From the NCBI RefSeq assembly GCF_001598475.1, contig NZ_BCZA01000006.1, forward strand, positions 248,001-312,000: a stretch of 64,000 nt of DNA. The letters are read 5' to 3'. How positions within the stretch are numbered: the first letter of the stretch is position 1; each line of letters opens with the position of its first letter. Below are positions 52,567 to 61,966 of this stretch, in pieces. The position numbers and the translations under genes were made by a program. The notes beneath the pieces are model-generated. The model was not told the DNA's origin and did no database searches. It saw only the letters and a list, made by a program, of their open reading frames with translations. This DNA is from Pantoea agglomerans NBRC 102470. Its GTDB lineage: Bacteria > Pseudomonadota > Gammaproteobacteria > Enterobacterales > Enterobacteriaceae.

Positions 52567-55105
52567 TAAAAAACTTGCTATATTCTCATTTATTTTTACT
52601 TTCTGCACTTCCAAAGTAGGTCATTGCGATGATTATTTTTTTGATTCATCTATGTTCAAAGGTACTGCCTATGGGAAAAATATTGACCAATTTAACCATG
52701 ATACAACGCCTTCAGGTAATTATATTGTTGACATCTATCTGAACGGGAATCTTGTTTCATCCCAGGAAAAAGTTAATTTTACTGAAAGTCACGATAGTAA
52801 AGGTGCACAGCCCTGCCTGACACCACAACAAATGCAGAAACTTCAGTTAAAAATCACTGATAAAGACATAGCCACTCATGCGTGCAGGAGCCTGGTAAAA
52901 TGGTCTGAAAAGGGAGGCTGGGAGTTTGATCAAGCCTCACTTCGTTTACAACTCACGATCCCCATGACGGAGTTAAATAGAAAACCCCGAGGTTACATAC
53001 CTCCATCAGAGTGGGATAAAGGAATTACAGCGTTATTTTTTAGACATAATACTAACTTTACATGGACCAATAATACTGATTCTGATTTTGAATATAAGTA
53101 CCTTTGGAGTGGCATTACAGCAGGCACTAACTTAGGCAAATGGCAACTGCGTCATCAAGGAAATTTTCGTTATATTGATGCCAGCACGGGCAGCAGTGCA
53201 TATGATTATAACTCTGTTAGAACATGGATACAGCGTCCACTTGAAAATTTCAATAGTCAGATTTCCATTGGTGACAATTACACTGATAATTCTCTGTTTG
53301 GCAGTTTATCTTTTAATGGAATTAAACTGGCCACCGACGAAAGAATGTGGCCGCAGGGTAAGCGCGGTTATGCCCCTGAAGTGCATGGTGTTGCATTATC
53401 AAACGCCCGTGTGGTTGTTAAGCAGCTTGACAAGGTAGTTTACGAAGTAAATGTTCCACCCGGCCCATTCATTATTGATGATTTATATAACACGCGCAGC
53501 CAGGGTGACCTTAAAGTTGAAGTTATCGAGGCAAATGGTAAAAGTTCTACATTCATTGTCCCGTATTCTTCAGTCCCTGATTCTGTTCGTCCAGGCACCT
53601 GGCATTATTCGGTTTCATTAGGCCGCGTAAGACAATTTTATTCAGTTGAAAATGAATTTTTTGAGGGGATTTTGCAGAGAGGCTTAAGCAACAGCATTAC
53701 CGGAACGGCTGGCTCCAGACTGGCTAAGGACTATCAGGCATGGCTGGTTGGGGGAGTCTGGTCAACCAGCGCGGGAGCAATTGGCGTTAATAGTACTTTT
53801 TCAAATGCAAAAGTCGAAAATGATGAGACTCTGAGAGGGTGGCGAGGAGAAGTTAGCTACAGCAAAACATTCCAGACTAAGACCAATTTAGTTCTTGCTG
53901 CCTATCGTTACTCTACCAGCGGATTCAGGGATCTACAGGATGTACTTGGTGTAAGACGTCAGAGTCACTCGAATATTGATTACTATTCCGATACGTTGCA
54001 TCAGCGGAATCGTCTGTCTGCCACAGTTAGTCAGTCCATGGATAATCTTGGTTTACTTAGCCTGAGTGCGAGTACTTCTGACTACTATAATAATCAATCA
54101 CGCATCACTCAGTTACAATTAGGCTACAACAATAACTGGAAAAAAATCAGTTATGGCTTAAATTTCGGACGACAAAGAACATCCTGGAACTATAGCAGAA
54201 GTCGTCTCGATTTTGATAAAAATCAGGATGACAGTCGACGTAAAAAATACACCGAAAATACGTTTTCTTTTAATGTTTCTGTACCGCTGGACTGGGGTAG
54301 AAGCCTTTCCTCTGTTTCATATAATTATAATCAATCAAAGGAAACCCGCTCATCCATTGTTTCTACTACAGGATCGCTTGGTGAAAACAGGGAACTATCA
54401 TACTCAGTATATGCAGGCACAGATCATGCGCGTAATTCATCAGATGAAGATACAACAACATTTGGTGCCAATATGCAACAGAATAGCCGCATAGGTAGCT
54501 TACGTGCAAATTATGGTCAAGGTGATCACTACCGACAGGCTGGCTTAGGAATGAGTGGAACAGTGTTGATTCATAAAGGTGGCATCACGGCAGGGCCTTA
54601 CACTAATGATACTTTCGCTCTGATTCATGCAGAAGGTGCGGAAGGCGCAGAGGTTCAAAATGGTCAAGGTGCTGTGGTAGATAGTTACGGATACGCAATT
54701 TTACCTTCACTAACGCCATATCGCACAAACGATGTAAGTTTGAATACTTTGAAAATGAATCCTGATGCAGAATTAAGCGGCGGAAGCAAGCGAGTCGTTC
54801 CCTATGCGGGTGCTATTGCCAAAGTTAACTTCTCCACTATAAGGGGAAAAGCACTCCTTATTAGCCTTGTTACTGAAGCAGGCGATACGCCTCCTATGGG
54901 TGCTGAAGTTCATGATGCAGAAAGTAATTTAATAGGTGTCATAGGGCAAGGTGGACAGCTTTATGCAAGGGTACCGAATAATTCAGGAACATTAAGAGTT
55001 GACTGGGAAGATAATGAAAAGAAACGTTGTCTGGTCAGTTATCAGCTTGATAGATCCATGAATGAGTCAATTATTCATCTCAATCGCACGTGTAAAAAGG
55101 CGTAG
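52538..55105 (+). CDS. Outer-membrane fimbrial usher
   Basis: An 855-aa usher of the FimD/PapC family. The GTG start at 52538 has AAGGAG at nine bases. Signal peptide about 1-29, N-terminal domain (FNHDTTPSGNYIVDIYLNG), 24-strand barrel with plug (about 250-340), and C-terminal domains ending in LNRTCKKA. The usher exports and assembles the pilins. It is complete, with normal length. Confidence 0.93.
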   Translation: MKDITLITNNKKLAIFSFIFTFCTSKVGHCDDYFFDSSMFKGTAYGKNIDQFNHDTTPSGNYIVDIYLNGNLVSSQEKVNFTESHDSKGAQPCLTPQQMQKLQLKITDKDIATHACRSLVKWSEKGGWEFDQASLRLQLTIPMTELNRKPRGYIPPSEWDKGITALFFRHNTNFTWTNNTDSDFEYKYLWSGITAGTNLGKWQLRHQGNFRYIDASTGSSAYDYNSVRTWIQRPLENFNSQISIGDNYTDNSLFGSLSFNGIKLATDERMWPQGKRGYAPEVHGVALSNARVVVKQLDKVVYEVNVPPGPFIIDDLYNTRSQGDLKVEVIEANGKSSTFIVPYSSVPDSVRPGTWHYSVSLGRVRQFYSVENEFFEGILQRGLSNSITGTAGSRLAKDYQAWLVGGVWSTSAGAIGVNSTFSNAKVENDETLRGWRGEVSYSKTFQTKTNLVLAAYRYSTSGFRDLQDVLGVRRQSHSNIDYYSDTLHQRNRLSATVSQSMDNLGLLSLSASTSDYYNNQSRITQLQLGYNNNWKKISYGLNFGRQRTSWNYSRSRLDFDKNQDDSRRKKYTENTFSFNVSVPLDWGRSLSSVSYNYNQSKETRSSIVSTTGSLGENRELSYSVYAGTDHARNSSDEDTTTFGANMQQNSRIGSLRANYGQGDHYRQAGLGMSGTVLIHKGGITAGPYTNDTFALIHAEGAEGAEVQNGQGAVVDSYGYAILPSLTPYRTNDVSLNTLKMNPDAELSGGSKRVVPYAGAIAKVNFSTIRGKALLISLVTEAGDTPPMGAEVHDAESNLIGVIGQGGQLYARVPNNSGTLRVDWEDNEKKRCLVSYQLDRSMNESIIHLNRTCKKA

Positions 55106-55108
55106 ATT

Positions 55109-56437
55109 ATGAAAAAAGAAAAAATGATTATTTCATTATTATGTTCTTTTTTTGGTTTTAGTTTTCCTGCTTTGTCTAATTGCATAAAAGTAACAAGTAC
55201 ATCATCTCTTTCTGCTCAGGCGATATCAGCAGGATATACCGCATCGCCATGGACTGGGGCGTGCGATACTTGCTCTGGGAATTTAGGTTTACCTTCAGTA
55301 GTCAGCCTTAGCAGTGGTTCTTTCCAGCCATCAGGTACTCTTCTGGCGAGTTCTGTTGTTAGCTTTATTAACTCAGCAAGCAATAAAAGTTACAGCCCAA
55401 ACCAGATTCTTTTCAGATGTGAACTTAGTGACAGTGATAGTCTCTATGAAATGTATGCTACAAATGGTGATAGCACATATGCTGGCAGAAATGCTGTATC
55501 AGAATTAGACGGCGCGTATTTCGATGTGGCTAAAAATGTCGCTGTGCGCATGACAAATGTGGCGACGGGTGAGTATTACAGCCGGTTCTGGAAAGCCAGA
55601 AGACTCAATGCTGATAGCTGGTATTCTGATGAAAAATATATCTATGTACCTGCAAGTGCTTTCAGTGATGTCTTATACGAAATGTTTAAAATCGATGCGA
55701 CTAATTATTATATGAATGGTGCCAGCAGATATGTCGATCTTATGACACAGCCGCGTGGCTACATAGCTTTTAAGGGACCAGGTCTCGCGACTAACAACCT
55801 TTCTCCTGGTCAGGATAGCGCCAGTAACTTCCCAGGATTCTATGATATATGGCCAGCTGCGTGGAGTACTTATAAAGATGTTACTTACATCCGTGGGGCG
55901 CTTTGTGAGGTTTTAGATTATCCTTCACTGGTTATATTACCCCCGATTAGTGTTGGTGCATTACGTGGTGGCGGAAGTAGTCAGACCCCATTCAACATTA
56001 GTCTGCAATGTGATGCCGGAGCGGTTTCTGATACGAACAACTCAACAAGTAGTTCAGCAAACGTAGCAATGGGTTTTTTAGTTAATCAGGCAAGTGCAGT
56101 TCGTCAGGCTAATAATCTTGGACTGGTAAATAGCGGTGGGGGTCTGACCTGGCTTCTTGACACTAATTATGGTAGCGGAGGTGTCGCGTCAGGGGTTGGA
56201 ATAAAAATTTATGATAAAACTGGTACACCTATCAATCTTCTGCCTGAGCAAGGTAGTAAAGGTTCCGGTAATATCCGAGGCTGGTATGCCTATAAAGATC
56301 TTACCTCATTAGTATCTTCTGATTATGCAGAAATTTATAGTGGTGACTTTACTGCATCACTTGAAGCTATCAGTGGGCAGAATGTTTCGTCAGGTACAGT
56401 CAATGCGCAATTACAAGTTGTTATCAGTTTTCAGTAA
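55109..56437 (+). CDS. Fimbrial tip adhesin
   Basis: A 442-aa protein, the likely two-domain tip adhesin. Signal peptide about 1-23 (FPALS), N-terminal lectin-like domain with a CDTC pair (about 51-54), and a C-terminal pilin domain ending GTVNAQLQVVISFQ, the usual donor-strand end. It starts 3 bp after the usher stop, as expected for adhesin genes. The receptor is unknown. Confidence 0.85.
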   Translation: MKKEKMIISLLCSFFGFSFPALSNCIKVTSTSSLSAQAISAGYTASPWTGACDTCSGNLGLPSVVSLSSGSFQPSGTLLASSVVSFINSASNKSYSPNQILFRCELSDSDSLYEMYATNGDSTYAGRNAVSELDGAYFDVAKNVAVRMTNVATGEYYSRFWKARRLNADSWYSDEKYIYVPASAFSDVLYEMFKIDATNYYMNGASRYVDLMTQPRGYIAFKGPGLATNNLSPGQDSASNFPGFYDIWPAAWSTYKDVTYIRGALCEVLDYPSLVILPPISVGALRGGGSSQTPFNISLQCDAGAVSDTNNSTSSSANVAMGFLVNQASAVRQANNLGLVNSGGGLTWLLDTNYGSGGVASGVGIKIYDKTGTPINLLPEQGSKGSGNIRGWYAYKDLTSLVSSDYAEIYSGDFTASLEAISGQNVSSGTVNAQLQVVISFQ

Positions 56438-57137
56438 TGTTTTTATAGCCGCTACTTTTATTTTAAGTTTAAAATCTTTTGCAGCGGTTAATGTTGATAA
56501 AACACGTCTTATTTTTAATTCTTCAGATATGACTCAAACTATTAATCTATATAACAATAGTTCAAGTCCTGCTGTTGTTCAATTATGGACTGATGATCAG
56601 GATATCAATGTTTCTCCTGATGAAAGCAAAACACCGGTGATCGTGTTGCCGCCAGTATTGAAGATACTACCTAATGAAAAACGTTCTTTGCGTGTCATAC
56701 TGACGACCAGGAAAGAGTTGACGTCAGATCGTGAATCTCTTTATTGGCTAAATATTTATCAAATACCATCAATTATTAAGTCAAAAGACAGAGATATGAA
56801 TAAGATCTTTTTCCCGTTGCGTTTGAGGTTGAAAGTTTTTGTCCGTCCTGCTCATTTAGGATCACCTTCATTTGATGATATGCAAAAGTTGAAGTTTATA
56901 AAAAGAGGAGCTGAGTTAAGGGTTGTCAACCCTACCGCATGGTATGCATCCTTGAATGTCAGTATTCCTGGGTTCAAAAAAATAAGTAAAATCATGATCA
57001 CTCCGCTTGCTGAAGCGTCAATCCAGACAGAAAGAGAAATAACAGAAGATAAAATAAATTATGAAGTTATAGGTGATAGTGGGTTCTCTGATATGCATAC
57101 TACAAAAATCACTTCACTTTATGATTCTCTTAAATAA
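56403..57137 (+). CDS. Second periplasmic fimbrial chaperone
   Basis: A 244-aa PapD-like chaperone overlapping the adhesin gene by 35 bp; the ATG at 56403 has AGG nearby. Signal peptide to about 28 (KSFAA), then VNVDKTRLIFNSSDMTQTIN and the SDRESLYWLNIYQIPS family signature. Two different chaperones in one operon suggest that one is dedicated to the adhesin. Confidence 0.9.
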   Translation: MRNYKLLSVFSNVFIAATFILSLKSFAAVNVDKTRLIFNSSDMTQTINLYNNSSSPAVVQLWTDDQDINVSPDESKTPVIVLPPVLKILPNEKRSLRVILTTRKELTSDRESLYWLNIYQIPSIIKSKDRDMNKIFFPLRLRLKVFVRPAHLGSPSFDDMQKLKFIKRGAELRVVNPTAWYASLNVSIPGFKKISKIMITPLAEASIQTEREITEDKINYEVIGDSGFSDMHTTKITSLYDSLK

Positions 57138-57171
57138 AATGCAATTAATAAGGCAACACTCGGAGGTTGTA

Positions 57172-58020
57172 ATGCAAAATAATCTTTATCATGGTATGAC
57201 TGAAACAGAACTGGATGAAGCTTACAACAATACTGCAATTGTCAAAGACTTCGATGGATTATTAAAAAAACTACAAGCGAGAAGTCGTGCGCTCTACAAA
57301 AAGTATCACTGGATCCGTGATCGGTCTTATGGCCGTAAGCCCCGGCAACGCTACGACTTTCTGTCATCTGGTATAAAAAACTCGCCTACTTATATTTTTA
57401 TACACGGTGGGTATTGGACAAATTGTAATAAAGAAGATTTTGCCTTTATTGCGCAGGGACCTCACGCAAACGGCATGAATGTCATTCTGGCTGAATATAC
57501 TCTTGCACCTGATGCAACAATGACAGAAATCGTTAATGAAATCGGGCACCTGATTAAGAAAATCAAAGACGATCAGGATTTTCTAGGGGTCCGCGATAGT
57601 CCGCTATACCTGGCTGGTCATTCCGCAGGTGGACATCTTGCCGCACTTTACCGCTCACATCATGCTATATCCAGGGTACATATGATCAGTGCACTCGTGG
57701 ATCTTAATCCGATAAGTATGTGTTGGTTGCAAGATAAATTAAAGTTAACGCCTGTAGAAATAAAATTATATAGCCCACTTTTTCATCTGGAAAAAGGTGC
57801 TCCAACGCTGGTTTCGGTTGGTGGCGATGAGTTACCTGAACTTATAAGGCAGTCAAGCTGTTATGCAGACGAATTAGTCAGGATTGATAAATCAGTGAAA
57901 ATCTTTACTCTTCCCATGGCAACCCATTTCACCATATTAGATGATTTAGCTAATCCTGATGGGTCTCTTATGAAGCAATTCATGACTCTGAAAAAACCGG
58001 GCACTCCTAAAATATACTAA
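57172..58020 (+). CDS. Alpha/beta hydrolase, arylformamidase-like
   Basis: A 282-aa cytoplasmic esterase. The ATG at 57172 has CGGAGG upstream. The oxyanion motif HGGYW (78-82) and nucleophile elbow GHSAGG (149-154, S151) with a C-terminal ATHFTILDDL histidine match eukaryotic-type kynurenine formamidases. It follows the second chaperone by 34 bp, so it is probably cotranscribed with the fimbrial genes, which is unusual. The substrate is unknown. Confidence 0.85.
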   Translation: MQNNLYHGMTETELDEAYNNTAIVKDFDGLLKKLQARSRALYKKYHWIRDRSYGRKPRQRYDFLSSGIKNSPTYIFIHGGYWTNCNKEDFAFIAQGPHANGMNVILAEYTLAPDATMTEIVNEIGHLIKKIKDDQDFLGVRDSPLYLAGHSAGGHLAALYRSHHAISRVHMISALVDLNPISMCWLQDKLKLTPVEIKLYSPLFHLEKGAPTLVSVGGDELPELIRQSSCYADELVRIDKSVKIFTLPMATHFTILDDLANPDGSLMKQFMTLKKPGTPKIY

Positions 58021-58091
58021 CTTATTAGGCTGTAGTGATAATTTCGGTTTTTATGCAATTTTATCTATTCGCATTCTTAAAAGGCTACAAC

Positions 58092-59135
58092 ATGAAGTTA
58101 AAACTCTCACGCCGTAAATTACTAAGAAGTATTCCTTTACTGACGGGTAGCGCTTTTTTATCACATTCGTTACTTAATAATGTTTATGCTACGAGCGGTT
58201 CGTCTGTTTATAACAACTCATCAGTAACTGAAAATTTATTTAATGCAGGGGCTTCATTAAACAAAACTCTCATAACCTACTTTCAGGTGCCTATGCAAAA
58301 ACGTTTGAGGGTCAATGAAAAAGAGATACAGGGAAAGCCCTATTCGCACTTCTTTAACAGCAGACTTGATGCTCCACTCGAAATGGTTACTTCTCTGGAA
58401 AAGGGCCCATTAGCAAAAAATCACATCCTGCCTCCGACAATTGAGGGGCTAAAAGTTTTATTAGAAGATTTCGATAAATATCCACCATCCGGATACGGTG
58501 TAGTTGAAGATGGGCCATGTGCTTATGCGCAAAGCCAGCATCTCTTTCCTGGAGTAACGACGGATATGTTCAGGTGGTGGTTTACCTGGCATCCAGTTGA
58601 AAGTGAGCGTTATTATCTGTGGTTCCCTCATGCACATGTTCATAATTCTGTTGCAGATCCTAAGCGATTAGCTGATAGCAGTCTGAATTATGATAAGCGC
58701 CTATACGGAAACCCTAATCACATAATTGAATATATCGGTGAGAACTATCTCGATGGAATTATTAATTTTGACGCTCCGGAAAGCCTGGGTTTAGATAGTG
58801 AACTACTGAGACGAAACAATTTCACCTTTAACGCGAGTGGCATAATTACCCCTTATGATCATCCCTTAACACCACTGGTCATGATGATTCATCTTGGGCG
58901 CGATACTCCAACTGGTATGCAAATGATAAACCGTTACTGGATAGGGACACATCCGTCGTGGAATCGCTTTTCAAATTTTCCAAACGGAGCAAAGCTTTCT
59001 GAAGAATACATTACCAGGGCAGGTATGAACGCAGAATCGTTAGAGTTATTTGCATATGAAATGGCAGTGCATGATATGACAGAATTTACGTCTCTGGGAC
59101 GCTTCCTGCCTCATATTTATAAGGAATTCGCCTGA
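58092..59135 (+). CDS. PhlG-like (DAPG hydrolase family) protein with Tat signal
   Basis: A 347-aa protein from the ATG at 58092. The N-terminus SRRKLLRSIPLLTGSAFLS is a twin-arginine export signal. The middle part (FRWWFTWHPVESERYYLWFP, about 160-179, then HAHVHN) and GPCAYAQSQHLFPG match 2,4-diacetylphloroglucinol hydrolase, a zinc enzyme that cuts a C-C bond. Export is odd for this family. It is the last gene of the adhesion island, with a terminator after it. The substrate is unknown. Confidence 0.75.
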   Translation: MKLKLSRRKLLRSIPLLTGSAFLSHSLLNNVYATSGSSVYNNSSVTENLFNAGASLNKTLITYFQVPMQKRLRVNEKEIQGKPYSHFFNSRLDAPLEMVTSLEKGPLAKNHILPPTIEGLKVLLEDFDKYPPSGYGVVEDGPCAYAQSQHLFPGVTTDMFRWWFTWHPVESERYYLWFPHAHVHNSVADPKRLADSSLNYDKRLYGNPNHIIEYIGENYLDGIINFDAPESLGLDSELLRRNNFTFNASGIITPYDHPLTPLVMMIHLGRDTPTGMQMINRYWIGTHPSWNRFSNFPNGAKLSEEYITRAGMNAESLELFAYEMAVHDMTEFTSLGRFLPHIYKEFA

Positions 59136-59205
59136 TAACAGATAAGACAGGAAAATATCAGACGCCAGCGAATATGAAAGATTCCATGAGTATTGTTGTG
59201 TTTTG

Positions 59206-59231
59206 CCGGGGCCTCTGTCCCGGTTTTTTTT
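59206..59231 (+). terminator. Intrinsic terminator of the adhesion operon
   Basis: Stem CCGGGGC/GTCCCGG (one G-T pair), loop CTCT, followed by eight T. It is 70 bp after the PhlG-like stop codon and closes the island. Confidence 0.85.
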
Positions 59232-59535
59232 ACCTTCTCTGTTTAACCGAATATATTGAATATGTGCCATAACGAACTTAAGAACTTCGGTGTATTTTAC
59301 CCACCATCGACTGCAAAGACCTGCGTAATTCCATGGGTCAAAAGCTTCATTAATTATCCCCCGGACGATATTTATGGAGTCAAAACTATTTCATTTTTAA
59401 TCAGCAACTCTTATTTTTAAATATAGCCCTGCTGATACCGGTAATCGCTGCTTTTAAAAAGTTATCAGCCATTATGTTCTTCCTCCAATCGAGTCATTTT
59501 TTACGTATCACTTGTTTGTGTACGTCACTGGTTAA
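59232..59535. other. Intergenic region at the right island edge
   Basis: About 300 bp with no gene, repeat or attachment-site duplication that I could recognise. Confidence 0.4.
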
Positions 59536-59892
59536 TCAGGCAGGCCGGAGTACGATAACGGCATATCGACAGCCCTGAGTCGTTTTATTTCTGAACACGC
59601 AGTCAGCCGGATCGCCCAGTTCCAGACAGTCGCCAGCAGCCATCTCATAGGTGCTGGTACCTGCTTCAAAAGTCAGTGTCCCTTCAATTACCCATATCAG
59701 CTGGCGTCTTGAAACATAGGAGATTGCCGGCATCGGCACAGCGGTATTTGCCGGCAATTCGACACTGACCAGATCGACCGGCATCTCGCCCGGTGAAACG
59801 TGGCGACGCAGATAGCCGGTTTCCGGATCCTGCCACACCGGCTGATTTTCATGCCTGACCAGCGTCCCGGTTCTATCATAGTGAACAATTCA
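59536..59892 (-). pseudogene. 5'-truncated XRE-cupin regulator (cupin part left)
   Basis: The frame encodes a cupin domain: QPVWQDPETGYLRRHVSPGE, QLIWVIEGTLTFEAG and GDCLELGDPADCVFRN. This is the C-terminal half of XRE-cupin regulators. The frame can be read back to a stop near 59893 (HYDRTGTLVRHE before the motif) but has no helix-turn-helix and no good start; a GTG at 59838 gives a 100-aa cupin. It faces the MnaT-like gene, which such regulators often accompany. It is probably a remnant, but a free cupin protein is possible. Confidence 0.65.
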
Positions 59893-59926
59893 TCTACTTT
59901 AGTGAGTGAGCAAAGGGGTGTCCACC

Positions 59927-60439
59927 ATGATTATCCGTGCGGCTGTAGAAAGCGATGCTGAAATCATCGCAGAGATTTATAACGACGCGGTGCTTAACAC
60001 CACCGCGATCTGGAATGAAAATCGTATTGATGTGGCTAACCGCATCGCGTGGATAAACAGCCGCCAGCAGGCCGGTTTTCCTATGATTGTGGCGACAGAC
60101 GACAATGATGATACCGTGCTGGGATATGCCTCTTATGGTGACTGGCGTCCCTGGAACGGATATCGTCATACGGTTGAGCATTCGGTTTATGTTCATAAAG
60201 ATGCACGAGGTAAAGGCGTGGGTGCCGCCCTGATGCAGGGGCTTATCCAGCTTGCTCGCGAAGCCGGGAAGCACGTTATGGTGGCGGCGATTGAATCGGA
60301 TAATGCGGCATCCATTGCCCTGCATAAAAAACTGGGATTTATTGAGTCCGGCAGAATGACGGAGGTTGGAACTAAGTTTGGACGCTGGCTGGATTTGACA
60401 TTTTTGCAGCTGCGTCTGGATGACCGTAAACGACCCTGA
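59927..60439 (+). CDS. mnaT: GNAT acetyltransferase, MnaT/phosphinothricin type
   Basis: A 170-aa N-acetyltransferase very similar to E. coli MnaT (YncA), which acetylates methionine sulfone/sulfoximine and related toxic amino acids. The ATG at 59927 has AAGGGG upstream. AEIYNDAVLNTTAIWNE, GYASYGDWRPWNGYRHTVEH, the acetyl-CoA loop ARGKGVGAAL and the C-terminal VGTKFGRWLDLTFLQL are characteristic. Confidence 0.92.
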   Translation: MIIRAAVESDAEIIAEIYNDAVLNTTAIWNENRIDVANRIAWINSRQQAGFPMIVATDDNDDTVLGYASYGDWRPWNGYRHTVEHSVYVHKDARGKGVGAALMQGLIQLAREAGKHVMVAAIESDNAASIALHKKLGFIESGRMTEVGTKFGRWLDLTFLQLRLDDRKRP

Positions 60440-60634
60440 GCTGTCCCTTAAAGCGAATCCTTTGATGATACTTCCGGCAGGATGCCGATCCCCGCAGAAG
60501 AAAGCTATGTCTGGAAAACGTTTGATTGCGCAGATCGTTTAAAGCGAGAAACGAAGCCGCAGCGAACCAGGAGATAGCAAATTTGCACGTCAGCCGATAT
60601 AACAGATAAATAACAACCCATCGCAGAGGACATC

Positions 60635-61264
60635 ATGGCGCTTTCGCACGAATTAATCCTGATCTTCACCACCTACTTTGTCGCTACAGCCAGTCCCGGG
60701 CCAAGTAATATGGCGATAATGGGAACGGCAATGAAAAAGGGCAGGGGTGCCGCACTGGCGTTGGCTGCGGGTGTCGTGAGTGGTTCGATGCTCTGGGCGC
60801 TGCTGGCCGCCTGCGGTGTGCTGACCGTGCTGGCAACCTTCGCACAGTTGCTGATCGTGTTAAAAATTGGCGGAGGGTTATATCTGTTATGGCTGGCGTT
60901 TAAAGCCGGCAAATCTGCGTTACGCCGCACTGAGGCCAGCGATTTTAAAGCCAGCGATGAGCGTGTCGCGTATGGCAGACTGTTCCGTCAGGGGATACTG
61001 ATGCATATCGGCAACCCCAAAGCGATTCTTACCTGGGTGGCCATTATGTCGTTTGCACTGAAGCCGGATGTGGTCGCCGCCACGCTGCCGATAATCATCT
61101 GCGGCTGTGCGGTGATTTGCGTGGTTGTGTTCGGCGGCTATGCTCTGCTGTTCTCAACCGCCGTGATGGGCGCATTTTACCGTCGCATTCGTCGCGGACT
61201 CGATGCGCTATTAGCCTGCTGCTTTGCGCTGGCAGGGCTGAAACTGGTATTCAGCCGCAGTTAG
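60635..61264 (+). CDS. LysE/RhtB-family exporter
   Basis: A 209-aa amino-acid or metabolite exporter with about six helices; ATASPGPSNMAIMGTAMKKG (about 17-36) and MHIGNPKAILTWVAIMSF are the two family signatures. AGAGGACATC precedes the ATG. It stands alone, 195 bp after mnaT. Confidence 0.9.
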   Translation: MALSHELILIFTTYFVATASPGPSNMAIMGTAMKKGRGAALALAAGVVSGSMLWALLAACGVLTVLATFAQLLIVLKIGGGLYLLWLAFKAGKSALRRTEASDFKASDERVAYGRLFRQGILMHIGNPKAILTWVAIMSFALKPDVVAATLPIIICGCAVICVVVFGGYALLFSTAVMGAFYRRIRRGLDALLACCFALAGLKLVFSRS

Positions 61265-61284
61265 TACTGATGAAGGTGTACGAG

Positions 61285-61340
61285 GGTTATCCGCTTCTGG
61301 CTCAAATCCGCAAAAGATCATGCATTGAGCCGGAGCGGCA
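61285..61340 (+). repeat. Dispersed repeat remnant
   Basis: TTATCCGCTTCTGGCTCAAA with a following GAGCCGGAGCGG, a decayed copy of the GTCCGCTT family. Confidence 0.35.
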
Positions 61341-61448
61341 TTAAATTAACAAGGTTGCGGTAGCGCTTCAGCAGCCCCTTACTTAAACACCACTATGATC
61401 AGGCAAGTAGTCAGACAAACCAGGAATCTGAGTGAACAGGATGATGAA

Positions 61449-61877
61449 ATGAAAGGCGCATGTCTGTGTGAAACCGTTGCTTTCGAAATATCAGTAACCC
61501 CCACGCGTTATTACCGTTGTCACTGTTCTCTTTGCAGAAAACAGAGCGGAACCGGCTATAACCTGGCAACGATCGTAAAAGAGAGTGACTTCAGCTGGGT
61601 TTCCGGTGAGAGCCAGATCGCGTCATGGCGCAAACTCACCGGTTATCGCAACGATTTTTGCGCCAGCTGTGGCTCCACAGTGCCTAACCCGTTGCGTGGC
61701 AGACCTTATATCTGGCTTCCGGTTGGTTTACTCAGTGAGCCTGCTGATATGCAGTGCACAGGTGATTATTGTACTGATGACGCCATGCCCTGGGACACAA
61801 TTCGTTCCGAGACAAATCATGCCGGGCCGGTAGAATCGCTGGACTCTCTTCTGACGAGCTTAAAGCTTATTGATTGA
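61449..61877 (+). CDS. GFA (glutathione-dependent formaldehyde-activating type) family protein
   Basis: A 142-aa zinc protein. CLCETVAFE (5-13), CHCSLCRKQSG (24-34) and FCASCGSTVPN (about 71-81) provide the Cys ligands of the two zinc sites of the family. The ATG at 61449 has AGGA upstream; an earlier start adds 18 residues. The best-known member adds formaldehyde to glutathione, but most have no proven role. Confidence 0.88.
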   Translation: MKGACLCETVAFEISVTPTRYYRCHCSLCRKQSGTGYNLATIVKESDFSWVSGESQIASWRKLTGYRNDFCASCGSTVPNPLRGRPYIWLPVGLLSEPADMQCTGDYCTDDAMPWDTIRSETNHAGPVESLDSLLTSLKLID

Positions 61878-61966
61878 TGGCAGTGGTGCTTCTTTGTTAT
61901 TCAAAAAGTCACTGAGTCAAAGCGACCCCATTAACGGAAAACAGACGTTATTCCTGCAGCCTGCAT

